Source: Enterovirga rhinocerotis (GTDB lineage Bacteria > Pseudomonadota > Alphaproteobacteria > Rhizobiales > Beijerinckiaceae). Taken from it: 64,000 bases of DNA. Numbering within the stretch: the stretch's first letter is position 1; each line of letters begins with the position of its first letter. Shown one piece after another: positions 27,500 to 36,298 of the stretch. A model generated the notes under the pieces. That model worked only from the letters and a program-made list of their open reading frames with translations. It had not been told where the DNA came from and did not search any database. The position numbers and the translations under genes were made by a program. Location: NCBI RefSeq assembly GCF_004363955.1, contig NZ_SNZR01000011.1:2170001-2234000 (forward strand), read 5' to 3'.

Positions 27500-29098
27500 T
27501 TGCGCTGCCCGATTGCCGTCGCCAACAGCCGACGCATCCTCTGCGTCTTTCCCGCCTATACGCCGTCCTTCGGCACCTTCGCCCATGCCTATCCCCTGAT
27601 GGGGGGCGTCAAGGCCTTCATGCCGCCGCAGGGCCTTCTCCTCATCGCGGCCTACATGCCGGAGAGCTGGCCCGTCAGGTTCGTGGACGAGAACATCGCG
27701 CAGGCGACGGACGCCGATTTCGCCTGGGCGGATGCCGTTTTCGTCAGCGGGATGCATATCCAGGCCGGCCAGATCAACGACATCCGCGAGCGCGCGCAGG
27801 CGGCCGGCAAGGTCGCGGTGCTCGGCGGCCCCTCGGCCTCCGGCGCGCCGGACTGGTACGGCGCATTCGACTACCTGCATCTCGGCGAGATGGGGGATGC
27901 GACGGACGCGTTGATCCGGCGCCTCGACGCCAGCGTCGCCCGACCCGGCGAACAGGTGCGCTTCGAGACGGCCGAACGCCTGCCGCTGCCCGATTTCCCG
28001 CGGCCCGCCTATGACCAGATCCCGCTCGGCCGCTACCTCATCGGCAGCCTCCAATTCTCCTCCGGCTGCCCCTATCGCTGCGAATTCTGCGACATCCCCG
28101 CCCTCTACGGTCGCCAGCCGCGCCTGAAGACGCCGGAACAGATCTGCGCGGAACTCGATGCCCTGATCGCGCGGCCGAACTATCCGGCCGTCGTCTATTT
28201 CGTGGACGACAACTTCATCGCCAACCGGAAAGCCACGCGCGAGATGCTGCCCCATCTCGTCGCGTGGCAGAAACGGAACGGCTACCCGCTCCAATTCGCC
28301 TGCGAGGCGACGCTGAACCTGTCCCAGCAGCCCGAGATCATGGAGTTGATGCGGCAGGCGAATTTCATGACCGTCTTCGTCGGCATCGAGACCCCGGATA
28401 CGGAGGCTCTGCGCAGCATCGACAAGGGCCACAACGCGAAGCTGCCGATCCTCGACTCGATCGAGACCCTGAACGGCTACGGGCTCGAAGTGACGTCGGG
28501 GATCATCCTCGGGCTCGATTCGGACAAGCCGGGCAGCGATGCACGCCTCCGCGACTTCGTCGACGCCTCGGGCGTGCCCGTCCTGACGATCAATCTCCTG
28601 CAGGCCCTGCCCAAGACGCCGCTCTGGGACAGGCTGGAGAAGGCCGGTCGGATCGACGAGGACCCGGCGCGCGAATCGAACGTGCGCTTTCTGATGCCGT
28701 ACGAGGAGGTGCTCGCGGCGTGGCGACGCTGCATCGCGCATGCCTACGAGCCACAGCGCCTGTTCGACCGCTTCCTGCATCAGGTCGAGCACACCTACGG
28801 CAACCGCATCAAGACACCCGCCCGGAGCCGCCTGACCTGGGCCAATATCCGCCGAGGCCTGATCCTCGGCGGCAACATCGCGGTGCGGGTCGGGATCTTC
28901 AGCGAGTATCGCGGCATCTTCTGGCGCGCCGCGTACAAGGCGCTGAAGAAGGGTCAGGTCGAGGCGATCTTCAACATGGGCTTCGTGTCGCACCACATGA
29001 TCCGGTTCACGGCCGAGGCGCTGGAAGGGAAGCAGAACGCCTCCTTCTATTCGGCCCGGCCGGCGGGCGACGATCCACGGCTCGACCGGGCGGCCTGA
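27500..29098 (+). CDS. hpnP: B12-binding radical SAM protein, HpnP-like hopanoid C-2 methylase
   Basis: 532 residues. An N-terminal cobalamin-binding domain (about 12-150; ILCVFPAYTPSFGTFAHAYP, KAFMPPQGLLLIAAYMP) is followed by the radical SAM core with cluster cysteines C190, C194 and C197 in SSGCPYRCEFCDIPALYG. A C-terminal DUF4070-type region (about 400-520) ends GKQNASFYSARP. This matches my memory of Rhodopseudomonas HpnP, which methylates hopanoids at C-2. The location near an hpnN-like gene agrees. The start is TTG 27500; the family normally begins close to RRILCVFP, so few other starts are possible. Product identity needs biochemical proof. Confidence 0.85.
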   Translation: MRCPIAVANSRRILCVFPAYTPSFGTFAHAYPLMGGVKAFMPPQGLLLIAAYMPESWPVRFVDENIAQATDADFAWADAVFVSGMHIQAGQINDIRERAQAAGKVAVLGGPSASGAPDWYGAFDYLHLGEMGDATDALIRRLDASVARPGEQVRFETAERLPLPDFPRPAYDQIPLGRYLIGSLQFSSGCPYRCEFCDIPALYGRQPRLKTPEQICAELDALIARPNYPAVVYFVDDNFIANRKATREMLPHLVAWQKRNGYPLQFACEATLNLSQQPEIMELMRQANFMTVFVGIETPDTEALRSIDKGHNAKLPILDSIETLNGYGLEVTSGIILGLDSDKPGSDARLRDFVDASGVPVLTINLLQALPKTPLWDRLEKAGRIDEDPARESNVRFLMPYEEVLAAWRRCIAHAYEPQRLFDRFLHQVEHTYGNRIKTPARSRLTWANIRRGLILGGNIAVRVGIFSEYRGIFWRAAYKALKKGQVEAIFNMGFVSHHMIRFTAEALEGKQNASFYSARPAGDDPRLDRAA

Positions 29099-29151
29099 CC
29101 GCGCCCGAACCGTCTTGACGGGCGCCCGGCTTCTCTGCCCTGTCTCCCGTC

Positions 29152-29697
29152 ATGACAAAGCCGAACGCCCGCGTCCTCAAGGACGTCATCCGGACCATCC
29201 CGGACTATCCGAAGCCCGGCATCATGTTCCGGGACATCACGACGCTGCTCGGCGATGCCTGGGCCTTCCGGCGCGCTGTCGACGAACTCGTCCAGCCCTA
29301 TGCCGGAGCCAAGGTGGACAAGGTCGCGGGGATCGAGGCGCGCGGCTTCATCCTCGGCGGCGCGGTGGCGCATCAATTGTCCGCCGGCTTCGTGCCGATC
29401 CGCAAGAAGGGCAAGCTGCCGCACGAGACGGTGCGGGTCTCCTACCTCCTCGAATACGGCGAGGACGAGATGGAGATGCATGCCGACGCCCTCGTCAAGG
29501 GCGAGCGCGTCATCCTCGTCGACGACCTCATCGCGACGGGCGGCACCGCCCTCGGCGCGGTCGAACTCCTGCGCCGCCTCGGCGCCGAGGTCGTCGCGGC
29601 CTGTTTCGTCATCGACCTCCCCGATCTCGGCGGCGCCGAGAAGCTGCGTGCGGCCGGGGTGGACGTCCGCACGCTCCTCGCCTTCGAGGGGCATTGA
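29152..29697 (+). CDS. apt: Adenine phosphoribosyltransferase
   Basis: 181 residues. Converts adenine plus PRPP to AMP. It has the PRPP-binding loop [16 protein letters not shown], the adenine-specific flexible-loop region [20 protein letters not shown] and the N-terminal [21 protein letters not shown]. Adenine released during methylthioadenosine breakdown is its usual substrate, which fits mtnA lying 0.65 kb downstream. TTGACG (29114-29119) is a possible -35 element upstream. A parDE pair separates it from mtnA. Confidence 0.96.
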   Translation: MTKPNARVLKDVIRTIPDYPKPGIMFRDITTLLGDAWAFRRAVDELVQPYAGAKVDKVAGIEARGFILGGAVAHQLSAGFVPIRKKGKLPHETVRVSYLLEYGEDEMEMHADALVKGERVILVDDLIATGGTALGAVELLRRLGAEVVAACFVIDLPDLGGAEKLRAAGVDVRTLLAFEGH

Positions 29698-29753
29698 ACG
29701 TGACCCGCGGCCGGAGATCGGCTACGATTTAAGGCGAGCGAGGAGCCTGCGCC

Positions 29754-30038
29754 GTGGCCGTCAAGACGATCGCCGTTTCCATTCCGGAGGAATTCGGAGC
29801 GGACATCGACTGCGCTGTGGCAGCGGGAGAATATGGCTCCCGCGAGGAGGTGGTTGCGGACGCCTTGCGCGTGTGGACACGACGGCAAGAGGCACGAGCC
29901 GAAGAACTGCGCTCGCTCAAAGCCGGCATCAACGCGGCTTTGGACGACCCCCGCCCTACGTTGTCGCTCGACGAGGTGAAGGCTCACCTTCAGGCCGTGA
30001 TCGCCAAATCCAGAGCGAGGCGGGATGCGGCCGCGTGA
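29754..30038 (+). CDS. ParD-like ribbon-helix-helix antitoxin
   Basis: 94 residues. The N-terminal ribbon-helix-helix (TIAVSIPEEFGADIDCAVAA, GEYGSREEVVADALRVWTRR) is typical of ParD/CC2985-type antitoxins. A C-terminal toxin-binding helix (LSLDEVKAHLQAVIAKSRARR) follows. GTG start at 29754, with GGAG (29742-29745) upstream. Its 3' end overlaps parE by 14 bp. Expected to repress its own promoter. Confidence 0.9.
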   Translation: MAVKTIAVSIPEEFGADIDCAVAAGEYGSREEVVADALRVWTRRQEARAEELRSLKAGINAALDDPRPTLSLDEVKAHLQAVIAKSRARRDAAA

Positions 30039-30348
30039 GGTCAGGTTCAGCCAGAATGCCCTGAACGACCTCGCCGACATCCTCGCTTACATTTCGCTCG
30101 AAGCGTCACCTGCGATCGCCGAGCGCTATATCGGCCGCCTCGTCGCAGCGTGCGAGCGAGTTGGACTATCCGGCGAGGCCGGCCGCCCGCGGGACGATCT
30201 GCGGCACGGCCTCAGGACATGGCCTGTCGAGAGACGCGCCGTGATCACCTACACGATCGAGGACGACGAGATCATCATCGCGAGAATCTTTCGTCGCGGA
30301 CGCTCGATCGAGTCCTACTATCAGTCGGAAGAGCCGCTCCTGCCATGA
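30025..30348 (+). CDS. ParE/RelE-type toxin
   Basis: 107 residues with the ParE fold pattern: [20 protein letters not shown] at the N-terminus, helices with [19 protein letters not shown], then beta strands [20 protein letters not shown] and [17 protein letters not shown]. ParE-class toxins poison DNA gyrase; RelE-class toxins cut mRNA. The lack of clear RelE catalytic residues favours ParE-like. It overlaps parD by 14 bp and its TGA overlaps the mtnA ATG (30345-30348), coupling the toxin to a metabolic gene. Confidence 0.88.
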   Translation: MRPREVRFSQNALNDLADILAYISLEASPAIAERYIGRLVAACERVGLSGEAGRPRDDLRHGLRTWPVERRAVITYTIEDDEIIIARIFRRGRSIESYYQSEEPLLP

Positions 30349-31457
30349 ACATCGACGGCTGCCCGACCCGCACCATCCGGCTCGCGGCCGACGGGGAAAC
30401 CGTCGAGGTCATCGACCAGACGCGGCTTCCGCACGAGGTCGTGGTCCGGCCGCTCGCCTCGCTCGCCGATGCGGCCGAGGCGATCCGGACCATGGTCGTG
30501 CGCGGCGCGCCGCTGATCGGCGTGACGGCCGCCTACGGGCTCGCGCTCGCCATGCGCGAGGACGCCTCCGAGGCCGGCCTCGCGCATGCGGTCGAGACGC
30601 TCGCCGCCACCCGACCGACGGCCGTCAACCTGCGCTGGGCACTGGACCGGATGGCCGCGGCGCTCGGCCGCCCCGAGGTGAACGACCGCACCGCCGAAGC
30701 GTATCGGCTCGCCGCCGCCATGGCCGACGAGGATGTCGAGACCTGCCGTGCCATCGGGGTTCACGGCGCGGCGCTCCTGCGCGAGGCGCATGCGCGGACC
30801 GGCCGGGAGGTCAACGTCCTCACCCATTGCAACGCCGGCTGGCTCGCGACGGTCGATTGGGGCACCGCCCTCGCGCCGATCTATGTCGCCCATGACGAGG
30901 GCATCCCGCTCCATGTCTGGGTCGACGAGACCCGGCCGCGGAACCAGGGCGCGGCGCTGACGGCCTTCGAACTGCGCCAGCACAGCATCCGGCACACGAT
31001 CGTCGCCGACAATGCCGGCGGCCACCTGATGCAGCACGGCCGCGTCGATCTCTGTATCGTGGGCTCGGATCGGACGACCGCGACGGGCGACGTCGCGAAC
31101 AAGATCGGGACCTACCTCAAGGCCCTCGCGGCGAAGGACAACGGCGTGCCCTTCTATGCCGCCCTGCCCTCGTCGACCATCGACTGGACGCTCGCCGACG
31201 GCGTCGCCGAGATCCCGATCGAGGAACGTCCGGCGCGCGAGGTCACGCATATGACGGGGCGCGCGGAGACGGGCGGGATCGTCACCGTCGAGATCGCCTC
31301 GCCCGGCAGCCCCGCCGCCAACCCCGCCTTCGACGTCACCCCGGCGCGGCTCGTGACGGGGATCATCACCGAGCGGGGCATCGCATCCGCGAGCACGGCG
31401 GGCCTCGCCGCACTCTTTCCGCGCGAGGCTGGTCGGGTTAAGGCCCGACATGGGTGA
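30345..31457 (+). CDS. mtnA: S-methyl-5-thioribose-1-phosphate isomerase
   Basis: A methionine-salvage enzyme that isomerises methylthioribose-1-phosphate to the ribulose form. 370 residues with [15 protein letters not shown], the catalytic cysteine region [20 protein letters not shown] and the catalytic aspartate region [20 protein letters not shown]. Start at 30345, overlapping the parE stop by 4 bp; the frame itself is open further upstream but has no family homology there. Other mtn genes are not in the window. It overlaps the cyclase gene by 8 bp downstream. Confidence 0.95.
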   Translation: MNIDGCPTRTIRLAADGETVEVIDQTRLPHEVVVRPLASLADAAEAIRTMVVRGAPLIGVTAAYGLALAMREDASEAGLAHAVETLAATRPTAVNLRWALDRMAAALGRPEVNDRTAEAYRLAAAMADEDVETCRAIGVHGAALLREAHARTGREVNVLTHCNAGWLATVDWGTALAPIYVAHDEGIPLHVWVDETRPRNQGAALTAFELRQHSIRHTIVADNAGGHLMQHGRVDLCIVGSDRTTATGDVANKIGTYLKALAAKDNGVPFYAALPSSTIDWTLADGVAEIPIEERPAREVTHMTGRAETGGIVTVEIASPGSPAANPAFDVTPARLVTGIITERGIASASTAGLAALFPREAGRVKARHG

Positions 31458-32649
31458 AAGACCGATCATCGACATCCGCCCAACCCAGGACTGGGCCGTC
31501 GAATACGGCCTCGAAGGCGACGACGTCGCCACCCTGTTGACCGGGGTGTCCGAACGGCTGGCAGCCGCCGGCCTCCCGCTCTGGCGCACCCATCTCTCCT
31601 TCCCGACCCTCGACCCCGCAAAGCGCAGCGAGAACATCGTCTGGCTGCGCGACACCGGAGCGACGCGCGAGGTGCTGGGTCACGAGGAATTCGACGCCGC
31701 CTATGAGCACTCGCCCTTCCCCGAGATGCTGAAGACCAATCGGCTGCTCGGCCGGTGGCGGCTCGAGCAGCCGGGAAGCGTCGCCGGCTATCCCGTCATG
31801 GAGGCGATGCAGCGGAACGGAGGAACGGACCTCCTCCTGCGTCTCCTCGCGTTCGGCGGCCATGTCGGCGCGCTCCTCGGCACCGCGATCTCGGCCGCGA
31901 CCGACAAGCCGGGCGGTTTTTCGCCGGCGGAGATCGAGGCCCTGACCGCCGTCACTCCGGCGGTCGGCCTCGCCGCCTACAGGATCCTCCTCGCGGACGT
32001 GATGGGCTCCGTCCTGCGCGCCTATATCGGCCATGATGCGGGAGGACATGTCCTCGGAGGCCAGATCCGCCCCGGAGAGGGCCATCGCGTCACGGGGGCG
32101 CTGATGTTCGCCGATCTGCGCGGCTTCACCTCCGCGACGGAGCGCGAAGGCGCGGGCGTGATCGGGCGGCTCGGCGAGCATCTCGCCGCCATGGCCGAGC
32201 CCGTCGAGGCCGCAGGCGGCGAGGTTCTGAAATTCCTCGGCGACGGCCTCCTCGCCGCCTTCCCCGTGATGAGTTCGGAGGGCGCGGCCTGCGACAGCGC
32301 GCTCGACGCGGCACTGGATGCCCTCGCGCGCAACGCCGCCGTGAACGACCGCCATCCCGGCACGCCGCGGCTCGATCTCGACATCGCTCTCCATCTCGGA
32401 GAGGTCTTCTACGGCAATATCGGCGCCGCCAGCCGGCTCGAATTCACCGTCATCGGCCCCGCCGTCAACGAGGCCTCGCGCCTCGAAGCGCTCTGCGGCA
32501 CGCTCGACCAGGCGATCCTGACCTCGGAGCCCTTCGCGCGCCACTGCTCGAGGCCGTTGACGCCCCTCGGCCAGTTCGACCTGCGCGGTGTGTCGGGGAA
32601 GCGCGCGGTCTTCGCGCCTGTCCGGCCGGAGGGCTTTCGGGAGCGTTAA
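31450..32649 (+). CDS. Adenylate/guanylate cyclase domain protein (class III)
   Basis: 399 residues. The N-terminal half (about 1-200) is a family-specific sensor-like region without membrane helices, common in Rhizobiales cytosolic cyclases. The C-terminal class III catalytic domain has metal-binding aspartates in [13 protein letters not shown] (about residue 221) and [13 protein letters not shown] (about 263), then [26 protein letters not shown], the transition-state region. It probably makes cAMP. The ATG overlaps mtnA by 8 bp, so translation is likely coupled although the functions appear unrelated. Confidence 0.9.
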   Translation: MGERPIIDIRPTQDWAVEYGLEGDDVATLLTGVSERLAAAGLPLWRTHLSFPTLDPAKRSENIVWLRDTGATREVLGHEEFDAAYEHSPFPEMLKTNRLLGRWRLEQPGSVAGYPVMEAMQRNGGTDLLLRLLAFGGHVGALLGTAISAATDKPGGFSPAEIEALTAVTPAVGLAAYRILLADVMGSVLRAYIGHDAGGHVLGGQIRPGEGHRVTGALMFADLRGFTSATEREGAGVIGRLGEHLAAMAEPVEAAGGEVLKFLGDGLLAAFPVMSSEGAACDSALDAALDALARNAAVNDRHPGTPRLDLDIALHLGEVFYGNIGAASRLEFTVIGPAVNEASRLEALCGTLDQAILTSEPFARHCSRPLTPLGQFDLRGVSGKRAVFAPVRPEGFRER

Positions 32650-32700
32650 CGCTTTCTGATCCGCCTGCGGCGCAGGTTGCGCCCGGACAGGACCGATCCC

Positions 32701-32997
32701 ATGCGATTCGTCGTGATTTCCGGCCTCGCCGCCTGCCTCGTGCTGGCTGCGGCGATCCCGGCCGTGGCCGCCGATCTTCGCGAGCCACCGATAGGCGCGT
32801 ATGGCTATCCGCAGCCCTCCCGCTATGGGCAGATCTGGGACGAGCAGGATTACGGTCCGGCGCGGCGCCACCCCCGCAGGCCTCCGACGCGGGTGATGGG
32901 TGGCCCGGGCTATGTCGGCTCCGATTACGGCCTCGGCAAGCCGGCCTTTTCGGGTGTCGGCCCGCGCCCCGACTGGGGTCGCTCGTCGATCGATTGA
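32701..32997 (+). CDS. Small secreted protein (98 aa), uncharacterised
   Basis: Signal peptide MRFVVISGLAACLVLAAAIPAVAA, with cleavage after AVAA, then a Pro/Tyr/Gly-rich mature chain of about 74 residues (YGYPQPSRYGQIWDEQDYG, RHPRRPPTRVMGGPGYVGSD). Small Tyr/Pro-rich exported proteins of this kind are common and unstudied in Rhizobiales. ATG 32701 places the signal correctly; an in-frame ATG at 32677 is less likely. No regulatory signal is evident. Confidence 0.7.
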   Translation: MRFVVISGLAACLVLAAAIPAVAADLREPPIGAYGYPQPSRYGQIWDEQDYGPARRHPRRPPTRVMGGPGYVGSDYGLGKPAFSGVGPRPDWGRSSID

Positions 32998-33138
32998 CGA
33001 GGATCGGGACAGGTCCCCGCCGGCCGGAAGCCCGCCTTCGTCTCGACCGCTAGCCCCGTCATTCGCGCGTCGGCGGGAGACGTCTTCACCTCCTGAAGAA
33101 AAACATCGGCGGCGGGGCTCCGCATACGCTTCCAGCGA

Positions 33139-33167
33139 TTGCTCTCGCAAATAGCCACGCCTACTGC
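33139..33167 (+). promoter_or_regulatory. Possible promoter of the Cys-motif secreted protein gene
   Basis: TTGCTC (33139-33144), 17-bp spacer, TACTGC (33162-33167), in an AT-richer patch 70 bp before the start at 33238. The -10 element is weak. The rest of the 240-bp gap from 32998 holds nothing else I can identify. Confidence 0.35.
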
Positions 33168-33237
33168 TTTCCCCGAAAAGATAATCGGCACAAACGGCCC
33201 ATCTTCTTTTCATCGATCGTCAAACGAGGATAATTCG

Positions 33238-33576
33238 ATGAAAATCCTACCGATCATTACCGCGGCTTTCGGGCTCGCGGTTTGCGCCGCTATGCCTGCT
33301 TCGGCTGCGGGCGTTCCGATGGACCGTTCCCTGGCCGGTCCTTCGCTCGACGTGACGCTCGTGTCGGGCGGCTGCGGACCGTTCGCCTGGCGCGGCCCAT
33401 GGGGTCACTGCCGCGACACGCCCTATTCCGGTCCGCTCCCCGGCGGGGGCTGGGCCGGAGCCGCGCGCGCCGACTTTTTCGGCAACGGCTGCCCTCCCGG
33501 CTACTGGCACGGCCCCTGGGGACATTGCCGCGACACGCCGTTCCACGGCCGCCGCCCCGACGGCACCTGGCAGTGA
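33238..33576 (+). CDS. Secreted protein with two GCxP...GPWGHCRDTP repeats (GCG/CRPN-like)
   Basis: 112 residues: signal peptide (MKILPIITAAFGLAVCAAMPASAA), then two copies of a 19-residue module, GGCGPFAWRGPWGHCRDTP (about 48-66) and NGCPPGYWHGPWGHCRDTP (about 82-100). Each module holds a Cys pair with conserved Gly, Trp, His and Arg. This resembles the short exported 'GCG_CRPN' type proteins of Rhizobiales, whose role is unknown; paired Cys and His could bind metal or form disulfides. GAGG before ATG 33238 supports the start. The LTXXQ-like gene lies 31 bp downstream. Confidence 0.75.
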   Translation: MKILPIITAAFGLAVCAAMPASAAGVPMDRSLAGPSLDVTLVSGGCGPFAWRGPWGHCRDTPYSGPLPGGGWAGAARADFFGNGCPPGYWHGPWGHCRDTPFHGRRPDGTWQ

Positions 33577-33607
33577 CCGCGCCCCATCCCTCCGATCCCT
33601 CCGAGAC

Positions 33608-34135
33608 ATGAGACCGACGATGACCACGATAAAGGTTCTGGCGGCGGCATTCGCCCTGATGACGTTCGGAAGCGCGACGGCGCAGGCGCAGACCGCACCG
33701 GCCCAGACGGCCCCGGCCCAGCCCGGCGCGGCTCCCCAGATGATCGAACTCCACACGGCGGAGGACGCCGATGCGGTGCTCGCGGCGCGGCTCTCCGCGC
33801 TCAAGACGGTGATCGGTCTCAACGCCGATCAAGACAAGCTCTGGACGCCCGTCGAGACCGCGATCCGCCAGGTCGCCAAGAATGCCGCCGCGCGCCGGGC
33901 TGACCGCGCCAAGGCAGCCCAGCCGCAGGATTTCGTCGACATCCTGGTCCGCGTCGCCGATGCGGAAGCCGCGCGTGCTGCGGATCTCAAGACCGTCGCG
34001 ACGGCGCTGAAGCCGCTCGTGACGTCGCTGACCGATGCCCAGCGGCGGCGCATCCCGGCCTTCCTCGGCCTCCGCGAGGGGAGCTACGGCAGGCCGCAAC
34101 CGACGGCCGAGCTCTGGCTCTTCGAGGAAGAATAG
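33608..34135 (+). CDS. Periplasmic Spy/CpxP-like (LTXXQ motif) protein
   Basis: About 175 residues with a signal peptide (LAAAFALMTFGSATAQA), an Ala/Pro-Gln linker (TAPAQTAPAQPGA), then an all-helical domain with LNADQDKLWTPVETAIRQVA and VTSLTDAQRRRIPAFLGL, the paired motifs of Spy/CpxP-like envelope stress proteins. It may chaperone or bind periplasmic proteins or metals. ATG 33608 or 33620 could be the start; both give a functional signal peptide. Confidence 0.75.
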   Translation: MRPTMTTIKVLAAAFALMTFGSATAQAQTAPAQTAPAQPGAAPQMIELHTAEDADAVLAARLSALKTVIGLNADQDKLWTPVETAIRQVAKNAAARRADRAKAAQPQDFVDILVRVADAEAARAADLKTVATALKPLVTSLTDAQRRRIPAFLGLREGSYGRPQPTAELWLFEEE

Positions 34136-34207
34136 GACAACGTGCCGGCCGAATCCGCATCGCGGATCTCGGCCGGCACCGACCCCTTGCCGCCTGCGGA
34201 GCAAGAC

Positions 34208-35674
34208 ATGCCGACCGTTCTCGTCGCAGGCGCGGGTCCGGTGGGTCTGACGATGGCGGCCGAGCTTGCTCGATACGGGATCGCCGTTCGGATCATCGAC
34301 GCATCGCCCCATCAGACCGAGACGTCGAAGGCCCTCGTCCTGTGGTCCCGAACCCTCGAACTGATGGATCGGATGGGCTGCACCGCGCCCTTCCTCGATG
34401 CGGGCCTTCGCGCCCGCGGCGCCGCCATCCGCAGCGACGGCGCCCTCCTCGGCACGCCGCGCTTCGATGCCATTGCGAGCGCGTACAACTACGCGCTCAT
34501 GATCCCCCAGCGCGACACCGAGCGCCTCCTGACGGATCATCTTCGATCGCTGGGGGTCGAGATCGAGCGGGAGGTCGAACTGACCGGCTTCACGGCGCGC
34601 GAGACCGGGGTCGAGGCGACTTTGCGCCATGTCGACGGCCGCGAGGAGGTCGTGCAGGCGGATTGGCTGATCGGCTGCGACGGCGCCCACAGCACGGTCC
34701 GGCACGGCCTCGGGGCGACGTTCGCCGGCTCGGCTCAAGGGGACGACTGGCTGCTCGCCGATATCCGCATCGAGGGGCCGAAGGCGCCGCCGAGCGACGA
34801 ACTCTCGATCCATTTTCACCCCGACGGCCCCTTCGTCGTGTTTCCGCTGCCGGGCGGGAGGGCGCGTGTCGTCGCGCCGGTCGGAAAGAGCGACCCGTCC
34901 CGCCCGCGCGACGCGCCGACGCTGGCGGAGGTCCAGGCCCTGGCCGACGCGCGCGCCGGCGGCGGCTTCCGTCTGACGGACCCTGTCTGGCTGTCGAACT
35001 TCCGCATCAACGAGAGGAAGGTCGCCGATTACCGATACGGGCGCGTGTTCCTGGCCGGAGACGCCGCCCATATCCACAGCCCCGCCGGGGGCCAGGGCAT
35101 GAATACGGGGATGCAGGACGCGATCAATCTCGCCTGGAAGCTGGCGATGGTGGTTCGGGGATCGGCCGACCCGGTCCTGCTCGACAGCTACAGCGCGGAG
35201 CGCTCGGCGGTCGGCGACATGGTTCTGCGCAACGCGACGCGTCTCACGGCCGCGGCGACCCTGTCCCGGCCGGCCGCCCGGTTTCTGCGCGATGCCGTCA
35301 TGCGGTTCCTGCTGGGGTTCAAGGCAGTCCGGGCGGGGATGGTCTCCACGATGAGCGAGATCAACATCGCCTACCCGAACAGTCCGCTGTCCCATGGCTC
35401 AGGAGGGGGCACGCGCTGGGATCCCCGGCACGACCGAGGCGCGCCTCCCGGAAGCGGGCGCGAGCCTCGCTTCGTCCTCTATACCGACGATGCGGCGCGA
35501 GGCGCGGGGCTCGCCGCGCGCTTCCCGTCCCTGCTCGAAGCGGAGCCGCGTAAGCCGGTGGTTCCGGGAACGCTCGTCATCGTCCGGCCGGACGGCTATG
35601 TCGGGCTGTCCGGATCGGCCTCCGACTGGGGCAGCGCGGAGAGCTATCTCGGGCGCCTCGCGAGCGCCGGCTGA
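34208..35674 (+). CDS. FAD-dependent aromatic-type monooxygenase (PheA/TfdB group)
   Basis: 488 residues, class A flavoprotein monooxygenase. Features in order: the N-terminal Rossmann GAGPVGLTMAAELARYG, the mid-domain DG motif LIGCDGAHSTVR, the FAD ribityl-binding GDAAHIHSPAGGQGMNTGMQ, and a C-terminal thioredoxin-like segment. It probably hydroxylates a phenolic or other aromatic substrate using NAD(P)H. I prefer ATG 34208 (GGAG at 34199-34202) over the GTG at 34142, which would add 22 polar residues. The next gene is a GlcG/HbpS-type protein. Confidence 0.9.
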   Translation: MPTVLVAGAGPVGLTMAAELARYGIAVRIIDASPHQTETSKALVLWSRTLELMDRMGCTAPFLDAGLRARGAAIRSDGALLGTPRFDAIASAYNYALMIPQRDTERLLTDHLRSLGVEIEREVELTGFTARETGVEATLRHVDGREEVVQADWLIGCDGAHSTVRHGLGATFAGSAQGDDWLLADIRIEGPKAPPSDELSIHFHPDGPFVVFPLPGGRARVVAPVGKSDPSRPRDAPTLAEVQALADARAGGGFRLTDPVWLSNFRINERKVADYRYGRVFLAGDAAHIHSPAGGQGMNTGMQDAINLAWKLAMVVRGSADPVLLDSYSAERSAVGDMVLRNATRLTAAATLSRPAARFLRDAVMRFLLGFKAVRAGMVSTMSEINIAYPNSPLSHGSGGGTRWDPRHDRGAPPGSGREPRFVLYTDDAARGAGLAARFPSLLEAEPRKPVVPGTLVIVRPDGYVGLSGSASDWGSAESYLGRLASAG

Positions 35675-35758
35675 CGGAGCCGCCAGCCCCCGCGCTGGCA
35701 ACACGCCCCCGCCGATGCTACCGCGGAGGCAGACCGCTCACCGCAGACAGGACGGATC

Positions 35759-36205
35759 ATGGCCAGCCTCACCCTTGCACAGGCTTCGACGATCGTAGAC
35801 GCGGCCCTTGCAGACGCGCGCGCCCAGTCGCTGGCGCCGATGACGGTGGTCGTCCTCGATGCCGGCGGACACATGGTGGCGCTGAAGCGCGAGGACGGCT
35901 CGGGCATCCTGCGGGTCGAGATCGCGGCCGGGAAGGCCTGGGGCGCGCTCGGGGTCGGGGCCGGCAGCCGGGTTCTCGCCGACCGCATCGCCACGGGCCC
36001 CGCCGGCGAGGCCTTCGTGACCGCCGCAGCCGTCGCGAGCGGAGGCCGGCTCGTTCCGGTCGCGGGCGGCGTCCTCATCCGCGACGGCGGCGCCGTGATC
36101 GGTGCCGTCGGCGTCTCGGGCGACCTGTCGGACAAGGACGAGGCCTGCGCCCTCGCCGGCATCACGGCGGCAGGGCTCGTCGGCGACACGGGCGCCAAGG
36201 CCTGA
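35759..36205 (+). CDS. GlcG/HbpS-family (DUF336) protein
   Basis: 148 residues of the GlcG/HbpS-like fold. The order is LTLAQASTIVDAALADAR, VVVLDAGGHMVALKRED, GKAWGALGVG, FVTAAAVASGGRLVPVAGGVLIR and AVIGAVGVSGDLSDKDEAC. Some members bind haem or corrinoid-like cofactors; others accompany glycolate or aromatic oxidation genes as here. The start ATG 35759 follows GACAGG. Role uncertain. Confidence 0.9.
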   Translation: MASLTLAQASTIVDAALADARAQSLAPMTVVVLDAGGHMVALKREDGSGILRVEIAAGKAWGALGVGAGSRVLADRIATGPAGEAFVTAAAVASGGRLVPVAGGVLIRDGGAVIGAVGVSGDLSDKDEACALAGITAAGLVGDTGAKA

Positions 36206-36298
36206 CCTCCGGCAAAATCGGGGAGACGCCTCGGATCGATCGGGGACCTCTCGCGTTGTGACCCCGCCGAGAACGGGCTCGGCGGATCGGATGGTTCT

